From the NCBI GenBank assembly GCA_018376135.1, contig JAHABX010000040.1, positions 1-11,398 of the forward strand: 11,398 nt of DNA. Direction: 5' to 3'. The notes below the pieces were generated by a model that saw nothing but the letters and a program-made list of their open reading frames with translations, did not search any database and was not told where the DNA came from. Below, one piece after another: positions 5,119 to 11,398 of the stretch (the first letter of the stretch is position 1; every line of letters begins with the position of its first letter). The translations under genes and the position numbers were made by a program. This DNA comes from Clostridiales bacterium. Lineage in GTDB: Bacteria; Bacillota; Clostridia; Lachnospirales; Lachnospiraceae.

Positions 5119-7333
5119 TACACTTATCCTCCTGACATTCTGTTTCCTGCAGCTTATCGTATATCATAAGCATACTTCCAAAATCCTTTTTCTCACGGGG
5201 AATGGATACCCCTGCATACATCAGCTCATCGCCTCCGTATACCCTTCCGTCATTTCTGCTGCGATAGCTTCCGTTCTGATCCAGTCCGCACAGCCGGATA
5301 ACCGGAACTGCATAAGCGGGCTTTGACAATACCCGAAAATACATCAGAACAACGGTCTTTCCATCCTCGGACACAATGCTCCATGCCGCATCATTGCCCT
5401 CAAAGGGATTCCTGATCCGGTAAAAGCTTCCGAACTGGATCGTCTCCCGAAGTTCCCGGTAACAGGCAGTCTGCTCTGCCAGTGCCTTCCGTTCCTCCTC
5501 AGAAAGTGCGGTCACATCCAGCTCGTACCCCAGATTTCCGGACATCGCCACATGAAATCTTGTAGAAAGCGGGGTTTCTCTGCCCACCTGATGATTGGGA
5601 GACGCTGATACATGTGCTCCCATGGTCACTGCCGGGAACTGGATACTGGTTCCGTACTGAATTCCCAGGCGGCATACCGCATCCGTATTGTCGCTGGTCC
5701 AGGTCTGAGGCATATAATAGAGCATACCTGCGTCAAACCTTCCACCTCCACTGGAGCAGCTCTCAAAAAGAACCTCCGGGAATCGACCGGTCAGCTCCTC
5801 CAGCACCTGATAGAGTCCCAGCACATATCTGTGAGACAACTCCTTCTGCCGTTCTCTGCCAAGGTACAAAGACCCCGGATCCGTCAGATGACGGTTCATA
5901 TCCCATTTTACATAGGTGATCTTCCGGTTCTTCAGTATACCGGACACCGCATCCACCAGATACTCACATACACGGGGATTGGACAGATCCAACACCCACT
6001 GATAACGGCTCTCTACCGGTCTGTAGCAGCTGCTTCGGATAACCCAGTCCGGATGCTCCCTGTAAAGGCTGCTTTCCTCCGAGATCATCTCCGGTTCAAA
6101 CCAGATACCGAACCTCAGCCCTATATCGCAGATCCTGTCGATCATTCCATCCAGTCCGGAAGGAAATTTCACCGGATCCGGCGTCCAGTCTCCCAGAGAT
6201 GTGGTCTCTGTATTTCTGCCCTTAAACCAGCCGTCATCCATGACCAGAAGCTCGATGCCAAGCTCCTTTGCTTCCCTGGCAAGGCTTAAAAGCTTCTCCT
6301 CACTGATATCAAAATACATGGCTTCCCAGCTGTTCAGAAGCACCGGACGAGGCTGATCTCTGTATACCCCGCGCACCAGCCTTTTCCGGAAGACCTCGTG
6401 GTAGATCCGGGACATGCCTCCGATCCCTTCCGTGGAGCAGACCATCACAGCCTCCGGAGTGGTGAAAGCCTCTCCCGGCGCCAGCTTCCAGCCAAAGCCC
6501 TCCGGATTGATTCCCAGCTGGACACGGAGCGTCCGGTACTGGTCCACCTCCACACTGCCGCGGAAATTGCCGCTGTATACCAGCGATATTCCGATCGCCT
6601 CGCCGCTTTCCTCCGTGGTACTGCTTCTAAGAAGCCCGATAAAGGGAGATGCCTGAGGACTGCTTGTTCCCCTCCGGCTTGCTGTCACTATCGCATCCGC
6701 ACAGACAGGACGGCGGTACATGTTCTTCTCATGCGCATGGGAGCCGCCAAGGGTCAGTACCTCATAATCATCCTCCGGCAGATCCATACTGAAGCTCAGC
6801 ATCCGCTCAATGGAAAATGGCTCTGCACCACAGTTTTCCAGCACGGCATGTCTCGCCACCACATCATGATCCCTGTAAATGGTGTAAAACAGATGAAGCC
6901 TTGCCTGCAGCCGTTCTTCCCATAATATAAGCTCCAGTGTCTTCGCTTCCGACTCCTCTTCCACATAGAGGGAGGGAAGCCCTGCAAGTGCCGGTTTTCC
7001 GTCAAATATCCGGAAGCCTTCATAAACCGGACGGATCACTCCGTCTCCGTCCCCGGTCATGATCTCCAGCGCAGGACTTCGAAAATCTCCCTGTCCCGTC
7101 CATGGATATTCCTGCAGGAGTGTATCCAGGGAAAAAGTCACATCCTCCGGCTCCGGTGTGGCAGCAAAGGCACGATTATATAAAAGCTGCCTGCCGCTCC
7201 CTCCGTAAGCACGAAGCTTCCTGCCAAAATAACAGTGCTTCAGGTATTTCCCGTGCTCCAGACCGATCACGTAGCTGATACGGTCATTCTGTATATGAAA
7301 GGTATTATCTTGTTCTATAAATTCAATCTTCAC
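5096..7333 (-). CDS. GH36 alpha-galactosidase
   Basis: This 745-residue enzyme should release galactose from alpha-1,6-galactosides such as melibiose and raffinose, retaining the anomeric configuration. The catalytic barrel contains MDDGWF with Asp366-Asp367, then the nucleophile Asp478 in YVKWDMNRHL, the SCSSGGGRFD segment, and the acid/base Asp548 in TWTSDNTDA. These are the same residue numbers I recall for Geobacillus AgaA, so the protein is full length without indels in the core. No signal peptide is visible, so it is cytoplasmic. Start: GTG at 7333 with GGAGGAG just upstream. An ATG one base out of register (7335) meets a stop at once, which supports the GTG. The gene is first in an operon with the overlapping PTS permease and diverges from an AraC-type regulator. 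The symbols aga, rafA and melA are used variably, so none is given. Confidence 0.95.
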   Translation of the reverse strand: MKIEFIEQDNTFHIQNDRISYVIGLEHGKYLKHCYFGRKLRAYGGSGRQLLYNRAFAATPEPEDVTFSLDTLLQEYPWTGQGDFRSPALEIMTGDGDGVIRPVYEGFRIFDGKPALAGLPSLYVEEESEAKTLELILWEERLQARLHLFYTIYRDHDVVARHAVLENCGAEPFSIERMLSFSMDLPEDDYEVLTLGGSHAHEKNMYRRPVCADAIVTASRRGTSSPQASPFIGLLRSSTTEESGEAIGISLVYSGNFRGSVEVDQYRTLRVQLGINPEGFGWKLAPGEAFTTPEAVMVCSTEGIGGMSRIYHEVFRKRLVRGVYRDQPRPVLLNSWEAMYFDISEEKLLSLAREAKELGIELLVMDDGWFKGRNTETTSLGDWTPDPVKFPSGLDGMIDRICDIGLRFGIWFEPEMISEESSLYREHPDWVIRSSCYRPVESRYQWVLDLSNPRVCEYLVDAVSGILKNRKITYVKWDMNRHLTDPGSLYLGRERQKELSHRYVLGLYQVLEELTGRFPEVLFESCSSGGGRFDAGMLYYMPQTWTSDNTDAVCRLGIQYGTSIQFPAVTMGAHVSASPNHQVGRETPLSTRFHVAMSGNLGYELDVTALSEEERKALAEQTACYRELRETIQFGSFYRIRNPFEGNDAAWSIVSEDGKTVVLMYFRVLSKPAYAVPVIRLCGLDQNGSYRSRNDGRVYGGDELMYAGVSIPREKKDFGSMLMIYDKLQETECQEDKCNGERTEV

Positions 7334-7345
7334 ATTTCTCCTCCC
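7331..7345 (-). promoter_or_regulatory. Ribosome binding site deciding a GTG start
   Basis: On the - strand GGGAGGAG (7345-7338) is followed by AAAT and GTG (7333-7331). The nearby ATG (7335-7333) gives ATG TGA and cannot be the start. Confidence 0.75.
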
Positions 7346-7358
7346 TTCCTATACATCC

Positions 7359-7387
7359 ATATTATTATGCTTTTTTTATTTCTTCAA
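7359..7387 (-). promoter_or_regulatory. Candidate promoter of the alpha-galactosidase-PTS operon
   Basis: TTGAAG (7387-7382), 17-nt spacer, TAATAT (7364-7359): 4 of 6 matches in each element. It lies next to the ATGGTAA repeat at 7387-7393, fitting a weak promoter that needs an AraC-type activator. An alternative is TTACCA (7393-7388), 18 nt, CATAAT (7369-7364). Confidence 0.45.
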
Positions 7388-7413
7388 TGGTAAGCTATCG
7401 TTCTCTATGGTAA
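7387..7413. repeat. Direct repeat, likely AraC-type operator
   Basis: ATGGTAA occurs at 7387-7393 and again at 7407-7413, with a 20-bp period (about two helical turns). Paired direct half-sites on one DNA face are typical of AraC/XylS regulators. The left copy abuts the -35 of the galactosidase operon and the right copy overlaps the -35 position of the regulator gene, suggesting activation one way and self-control the other. Confidence 0.5.
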
Positions 7414-7436
7414 AATCTTGTTATTTCTGTTATACT
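7408..7436 (+). promoter_or_regulatory. Candidate promoter of the first AraC-family gene
   Basis: TATACT at 7431-7436 preceded by TGT makes an extended -10 (TGnTATACT). The -35 position 17 nt upstream (TGGTAA, 7408-7413) is poor and lies within the direct repeat. Start near 7443, leader about 28 nt. Confidence 0.45.
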
Positions 7437-7470
7437 GCAGACAAGCAATCCATATAAAAAGGAGAATCTC

Positions 7471-8382
7471 ATGACAACTCATATGCCCCATCAGTCCATC
7501 GGCTTCCGCTACCAGTCCAATCTGTATCTTCTGACCCTGAAAGGGATCGGGCTGCAGACCATAACCTCTCACTCCTATTCCTGGGACAACAGCTCCCGCC
7601 GGGACTCTCATTGTCTTCTACAGTACACCGTGACAGGAGAAGGAGCGATTACCGTCAACCATACTTCCTATCCGTTGAAAGCCGGGGATCTTTTTCTCAT
7701 TGACATTCCCGGAAACAGCCATTACTATCTGCCGGACAGCTCCTGCCTCTGGGAATTCCTCTATCTGGAGTTTTCCAAGGAATGCCTGCCTCTCTTGAAC
7801 CGGATCTACCGTTCACTGGGACCTGTCTTCTCCATACTGGACTGCCCGGCGCTTGTGCAGGAGCTTCTTCAGCTCTATGAGCTGGCACTTACAGACCGGC
7901 TCAACGCAGTCTTTGAAAACTCCAAGGCTGCTTACAGTCTGTGGATGGATCTTCTGGATCACGCCGCCGGTCATTCTCTGCCCGCCGCCTCACAGATTGA
8001 TGCCGCAAAGGACTACATTGACCGGAATTGTGCCTCGCCCCTGCTCAATCTGGATGCCATTGCAGATCACACGGGACTATCCAAATTCCATATGAGCAAG
8101 GAGTTCCATAAAAAATTCGGTATTTCCCCGGGACGCTATCTGTCCCGGAAACGTCTGAGCCTGGCATGCGGTCTTCTGCTGGAAAATAACGGCTATTCTC
8201 TGAGCGAGATCGCAGAAAAAACCGGTTATGCCAACAACAATTATTTTGGCAAGGTATTCAAAGCCGCCATGGGTATGACCCCGGATCAGTTCCGCAGGCA
8301 GAATACCTCCTATGATATCATGAAGGTGGACTATTCCCCGGAGCACCGGCTGCTCACGCCTCCTGCTCCACCCGATAAATGA
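7471..8382 (+). CDS. AraC-family transcriptional regulator (sugar module 1)
   Basis: The 303-residue protein has an N-terminal cupin-like sensing domain (about 15-110, with the turn PLKAGDLFLIDIPGNSHYY) and a C-terminal double helix-turn-helix (about 175-275). The first HTH lies around DAIADHTGLSKFHMSKEF and the second around SLSEIAEKTGYANNNYFGKV, ending in GMTPDQFRR. This layout fits sugar-responsive regulators of the MsmR/RafR type. ATG at 7471 has AGGAG 5-6 nt upstream. The gene diverges from the alpha-galactosidase-PTS operon, which it most likely controls through the repeat at 7387-7413; the inducer is probably an alpha-galactoside (inference). Its 3' end overlaps the 3' end of the convergent GH13 gene by 29 bp, with no terminator between them. 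Confidence 0.9.
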   Translation: MTTHMPHQSIGFRYQSNLYLLTLKGIGLQTITSHSYSWDNSSRRDSHCLLQYTVTGEGAITVNHTSYPLKAGDLFLIDIPGNSHYYLPDSSCLWEFLYLEFSKECLPLLNRIYRSLGPVFSILDCPALVQELLQLYELALTDRLNAVFENSKAAYSLWMDLLDHAAGHSLPAASQIDAAKDYIDRNCASPLLNLDAIADHTGLSKFHMSKEFHKKFGISPGRYLSRKRLSLACGLLLENNGYSLSEIAEKTGYANNNYFGKVFKAAMGMTPDQFRRQNTSYDIMKVDYSPEHRLLTPPAPPDK

Positions 8383-9982
8383 CCGCTTCATAAGGCCGAA
8401 GCTTTAGTGTCTCCAGATCACAGCCCGGATCCTCATAATTACTGATGATCACCTGACCCTGACCCTTCCAGGAAAATTCTGCCCGTCTGCCGTGGAAATT
8501 ACAGACGATGAGCCATTTTTCAGTCCCCAGAGTTCTCGTATAGGCATATACATCCTCGTCTTCCTCCGCCAGAAGCTCATAGGTTCCATAGACCATGACT
8601 TCATTTTCATGGCGAAGCCTGATCAGCTTCTGATAATAAGAAAAGACGGAATCGGGATCCTCCATTGCCTGCTTCGCATTGATCGTTACATAATTGGGAT
8701 TCACCCGATACCAGGGCGTACCGGTGGTAAAGCCAGCCTGATATCCTCCTGTCCACTGCATGGGCGTTCTGGCATTGTCTCTTGCTTTTGCCCGCAGAGA
8801 ACGGAGTATGTCTTCATCTGTGTATCCTGCCTTCCGGCGTTCCATGTACATATTCCTGGACTCAATATCACAGAAATCCTCAATACGGTCGAAGCAGCCG
8901 TTGGTCATGCCCAGCTCCTCTCCCTGATAGATATAGACGGTTCCCTTCATGCCATGCAGCAGTGTTGCCAGCATTTTTGCCGATTCCACCCGGTACACGC
9001 CATCGTCTCCCCAGCGGGATACGATACGCGGCAGATCATGGTTGCTGAGAAACAGGCTGTTCCAGCCTCTCCCCTCCATCTCCGTCTGCCATTTGGTAAA
9101 TACCTGCTTCAGTTCTGTAAGCACAAGAGGCTTTAAATCCCAGCGATGTCCTCCCGGCTGCTTATCCAGCTGGATCTGCTCAAACTGGAAGATCATGCTC
9201 AGTTCCCGGCGCTCCGGCGCAGAATACAGATAGCCTTCCTGAGGTGTTGCTCCCCAGCATTCTCCCACGGTGAGAAGATCATGCTTTCCGAAGGTTTCCC
9301 TGTTCATCTCCTGTAAATATTCATGAAGCCTTGGACCGTTTTCCTTGATTCCCTGATCCGGCACCTTTCCGATCAGATCGATCACATCCATACGGAATCC
9401 GCCCACACCCAGATCGATCCAGTAATTCATCATTTCCCAGATCTTTTTGCGCAGCTTTTCATTCTCCCAGTTCAGATCCGGCTGCTTTTTTCCATAAAAA
9501 TGAAGATAATACTGATCTGTCTGCTCTGAATATTCCCACGCAGAGCCCCCGAAGTTGGACTGCAGATCATTGGGCGGGCAGCCGTCTTTTCCGTCTCTCC
9601 ATATGTAATACTCCCGGCATGGACTGTCCTTTCCGGACGCCGCTTCCAAAAACCATGGATGCTCATCTGAGGTGTGATTGACTACCAGATCCATCACAAT
9701 ACGGATGCCGGCTTTCTGGCACTCCAGGATCAGCTGCTTCATCTCTTCCATCGTTCCATATGCAGGATCAATGTCGTAGTAATCCGAGATATCATAACCA
9801 TTGTCATCTCCCGGCGACTTGTATACAGGACTTAACCAGACCACATCAATTCCCAGCTTCTTCAGATACCAGATCTTGGAACGGATTCCTTCCAGATCCC
9901 CGATCCCGTCTCCGTTGCTGTCGCAGAAGCTTTTGGGATAAATCTGATAAATGACACTTTTCTGCCACCACTTTTTCTCCAC
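8354..9982 (-). CDS. GH13 oligo-1,6-glucosidase / alpha-glucosidase
   Basis: This 542-residue cytoplasmic enzyme starts with the family hallmark WWQKSVIYQIYPKSF and has the calcium-site-like DSNGDGIGD (about 21-29). Catalytic residues are nucleophile Asp199 in GFRMDVIDL, acid/base Glu241 in TVGECWGAT, and transition-state Asp316 in LSNHDLPRIV. The valine after the nucleophile (Val200) is linked in GH13_31 enzymes to alpha-1,6 preference (isomaltose, panose, dextran oligomers). Compared with my memory of Bacillus oligo-1,6-glucosidase, the stretch between Asp199 and Glu241 is about 14 residues shorter, which may alter the substrate pocket. Trehalose-6-phosphate hydrolase (TreC) is the main alternative because a TreB-like permease lies nearby, but the genes are not in one operon. 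Start: GTG at 9982, with AGGAGG 7 nt upstream. It diverges from a second AraC-type regulator. Confidence 0.88.
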   Translation of the reverse strand: MEKKWWQKSVIYQIYPKSFCDSNGDGIGDLEGIRSKIWYLKKLGIDVVWLSPVYKSPGDDNGYDISDYYDIDPAYGTMEEMKQLILECQKAGIRIVMDLVVNHTSDEHPWFLEAASGKDSPCREYYIWRDGKDGCPPNDLQSNFGGSAWEYSEQTDQYYLHFYGKKQPDLNWENEKLRKKIWEMMNYWIDLGVGGFRMDVIDLIGKVPDQGIKENGPRLHEYLQEMNRETFGKHDLLTVGECWGATPQEGYLYSAPERRELSMIFQFEQIQLDKQPGGHRWDLKPLVLTELKQVFTKWQTEMEGRGWNSLFLSNHDLPRIVSRWGDDGVYRVESAKMLATLLHGMKGTVYIYQGEELGMTNGCFDRIEDFCDIESRNMYMERRKAGYTDEDILRSLRAKARDNARTPMQWTGGYQAGFTTGTPWYRVNPNYVTINAKQAMEDPDSVFSYYQKLIRLRHENEVMVYGTYELLAEEDEDVYAYTRTLGTEKWLIVCNFHGRRAEFSWKGQGQVIISNYEDPGCDLETLKLRPYEAVIYRVEQEA

Positions 9983-9995
9983 CCTCGTACCTCCT
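9980..9995 (-). promoter_or_regulatory. Ribosome binding site deciding a GTG start
   Basis: AGGAGG (9995-9990) lies 7 nt before GTG (9982-9980), and the family N-terminus WWQKSVIYQIYP follows at once, so no other start fits. Confidence 0.75.
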
Positions 9996-9996
9996 C

Positions 9997-10025
9997 TTGC
10001 TTTCTTTTCTAAGCTACAGTATAAT
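9997..10025 (+). promoter_or_regulatory. Candidate promoter of the second AraC-family gene
   Basis: TTGCTT (9997-10002), 17-nt spacer, perfect TATAAT (10020-10025); start near 10032, leader about 60 nt. Its -10 overlaps the -10 of the opposing GH13 promoter. Confidence 0.55.
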
Positions 10026-10046
10026 CAAGGAAAGTTATTCTGACTT
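10018..10046 (-). promoter_or_regulatory. Candidate promoter of the GH13 gene
   Basis: On the - strand TATACT (10023-10018) is a good -10. The -35 position 17 nt away (AAGTCA, 10046-10041) is poor and lies beside a direct-repeat half-site at 10048-10053, fitting an activator-dependent promoter. Confidence 0.4.
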
Positions 10047-10047
10047 T

Positions 10048-10074
10048 CACAATCTTTTCAAAAAATAACACAAT
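10048..10074. repeat. Direct repeat, likely operator of the second AraC regulator
   Basis: CACAAT occurs at 10048-10053 and 10069-10074, a 21-bp period. An inverted pair GTTATT (10034-10039) and AATAAC (10064-10069) partly overlaps it. The position just upstream of the GH13 -35 fits AraC-type activation. Confidence 0.4.
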
Positions 10075-10094
10075 TTTGCGATGAGGGATATATT

Positions 10095-10973
10095 ATGCAT
10101 ACATCACTTCAGGAACCCGTCACCCATGGAACTGCCATCTTTCCTCTGCAGGTCTACTCTCACAGGGATCGGAACGGCTTCTATCAGGTATCCGCCCACT
10201 GGCATGATGAGCTGGAATGGATCTATGTGGAAGAGGGGACCCTGTCCATCACGGCACACGGCGCCTGCTTTTCCCTGTCTGCCGGAGAATTCTGCTTTAT
10301 GAATGCCGGGGAAGTGCATGCCATCTCTGCTGTGGGGTCTTCCCTGCATCATGCTGTGGTCTTCCATCCGTCCATGCTGGATTTTGCTCTTTACGATGCC
10401 TGCCAGCATAATTTTATACAGCCGGTGACCAGCGGACATCTGCGTTTCCCTGCTATGAGCGCATCCATTGCAGATCCCTCCGCACAGGCATATATTCTGT
10501 CCTGCTTAAAACAGATCACCAGACTCTACCACTCCCTGCCCCGCTGCTCTCTTCTGTCTATCAAGCTCCTGCTCTTACAGGTGCTGGAGACCCTGTTTAT
10601 ACAGGACGCCCTGGAAGAAAATGTACAGGCAGAAAAAGAGCGGTCATCCATTGACCGCCTGAAGCATGTGATCGATTATATAAAGGAGAACCTCTCTCAG
10701 ACCATCGCTCTGGAGCAGCTCTCCTCTCTGGCTCATATGAGTCCCACCTATTTCTGTCATTATTTTAAGCGTCAGACCGGCAAGACACCGGTTCAGTTCA
10801 TAAATGAACACCGCATCCAGCACGCCGCAAAGCTTTTGACAGAAACAGAACAGTCCGTGTCCGAGATCGCACTCGCCTGCGGCTTTGATAATTTCAGCTA
10901 TTTCACCCGGAAATTCCGGGAATATCAGCACGTTACACCCCGTCAGTACCGGGCAGAGTATGCCCGGAGATAG
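10095..10973 (+). CDS. AraC-family transcriptional regulator (sugar module 2)
   Basis: The 292-residue protein has an N-terminal cupin domain with the motif HWHDELEWIYVEEG (35-48), which is typical of the AraC ligand-binding fold. A helical linker follows, then a C-terminal double helix-turn-helix (about 190-288): first HTH around LEQLSSLAHMSPTYFCHYF, second around SVSEIALACGFDNFSYFTRK, ending in the classic TPRQYR. ATG at 10095 is preceded by GAGGG 7 nt upstream. It diverges from the GH13 glucosidase gene, its most likely target, probably through the 21-bp-period repeat at 10048-10074. It is clearly distinct from the other AraC-type protein in the window, so the two sugar modules appear separately controlled. 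The inducer is unknown. The 31-nt gap after its stop contains no clear terminator. Confidence 0.9.
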   Translation: MHTSLQEPVTHGTAIFPLQVYSHRDRNGFYQVSAHWHDELEWIYVEEGTLSITAHGACFSLSAGEFCFMNAGEVHAISAVGSSLHHAVVFHPSMLDFALYDACQHNFIQPVTSGHLRFPAMSASIADPSAQAYILSCLKQITRLYHSLPRCSLLSIKLLLLQVLETLFIQDALEENVQAEKERSSIDRLKHVIDYIKENLSQTIALEQLSSLAHMSPTYFCHYFKRQTGKTPVQFINEHRIQHAAKLLTETEQSVSEIALACGFDNFSYFTRKFREYQHVTPRQYRAEYARR

Positions 10974-11004
10974 AGCTTGTATTTCATCCTGACTACTTAA
11001 TCGC

Positions 11005-11398
11005 CTAAGACTCCCCCTTCAGATACTTCTGCATCATCTCCGCCTTCAGCACCTCCAGCGCCTCCAACGCCTTCAAAGAAGAAGCAAAAAATTCATTTTC
11101 ACACACACTCCTGTAAGGCACATAGGTAGATTTTTTTCCCATTTCACTGATTGTATTTGTATGATCCCTGCAGGAAAATACCGGGGCAATTACGCTTTCA
11201 CCGTATAACTGATAAACCGGAAGCTCTTCTCCCATAGCTTCTGCCTGCTCTCCCACAAATGCCAGGTATTCCTCCCCTTCCTCCAGTATATTGACAAAAC
11301 CCCGTTCCAGAGAAGCAGGCTCTCCATACAGACTCAGCGACCACCGACCGAAGGTGAGATAAATCTCCTCTCCTTTCTCTGTGCAATCTCCCTGATAT
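11005..11398 (-). CDS. Hypothetical protein, 3' part only
   Basis: The frame is open from the right window edge (first full codon at 11397-11395) to the TAG at 11007-11005, giving about 130 residues of the C-terminal part; the start lies outside the window. A GTG at 11256 and an ATG at 11235 are internal and lack good ribosome binding sites, so I do not treat them as starts. The protein is acidic and soluble-looking, with fragments such as YLTFGRWSLSLYGEP, LEEGEEYLAFVGEQAE and a final amphipathic helix LKALEALEVLKAEMM. I do not recognise the family. It converges on the second AraC-type gene, 31 nt away. Confidence 0.6.
   Translation of the reverse strand, partial: YQGDCTEKGEEIYLTFGRWSLSLYGEPASLERGFVNILEEGEEYLAFVGEQAEAMGEELPVYQLYGESVIAPVFSCRDHTNTISEMGKKSTYVPYRSVCENEFFASSLKALEALEVLKAEMMQKYLKGES

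Noticed and set aside
4132..5169. 345-codon open frame on the + strand
   Set aside because: It lies entirely opposite the PTS EIIBC gene, its product is rich in Cys, His and Arg with no family features, and the - strand frame has clear PTS motifs.
7334..7470. Catabolite-response element (cre) in the intergenic regions
   Set aside because: No stretch here or at 9983-10094 fits the cre pattern well enough by eye.
1..11398. CRISPR arrays, insertion sequences, tRNA or rRNA genes
   Set aside because: No regularly spaced repeats, transposase motifs or RNA gene signatures were seen on either strand.

Overview
This window looks like gut-type Firmicutes DNA, most likely Lachnospiraceae or a close Clostridia relative. 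The reasons are moderate GC content, strong AGGAGG-type Shine-Dalgarno sites with frequent TTG/GTG starts, the clostridial tmcAL gene, and a dense carbohydrate-use cluster whose protein sequences resemble Bacillus/Clostridia homologues. This rests on recalled family features; no database search was possible.

Left part, + strand (115-3145): tmcAL (tRNA(Met) cytidine acetate ligase) is followed 21 nt later by a short KdpD-like sensor histidine kinase and an overlapping KdpE-like response regulator. The spacing suggests one transcription unit. No Kdp potassium pump genes are present. A strong hairpin at 3203-3252 closes the unit.

Middle, gene-free stretch (3146-3690): this is the most interesting part. 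On the - strand there is a near-perfect sigma-A promoter (TTGACA-18-TATAAT), then a cobalamin (B12) riboswitch aptamer, then about 200 nt with no credible gene. It ends at the - strand face of the 3203-3252 hairpin, which has a good U-tract in that direction. The whole looks like a self-contained, B12-controlled non-coding RNA of about 445 nt, pointing at the 3' end of the two-component operon. No B12-related gene is in the window.

Right part (3691-10973): two divergent sugar modules. Module 1 has a GH36 alpha-galactosidase and a Glc-family PTS EIIBC permease on the - strand, with the two coding regions overlapping by 23 bp. It is divergent from an AraC-family regulator. Module 2 has a GH13 oligo-1,6-glucosidase-like enzyme on the - strand, divergent from a second AraC-family regulator. 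Each divergent intergenic region holds a direct repeat with a 20-21 bp period beside the -35 region, as expected for AraC-type operators. Together the genes suggest uptake and cytoplasmic hydrolysis of alpha-linked galactosides and glucosides.

The right edge (11005-11398) holds the 3' part of an unrecognised - strand gene. I saw no tRNA, rRNA, CRISPR array, insertion sequence or integrase.
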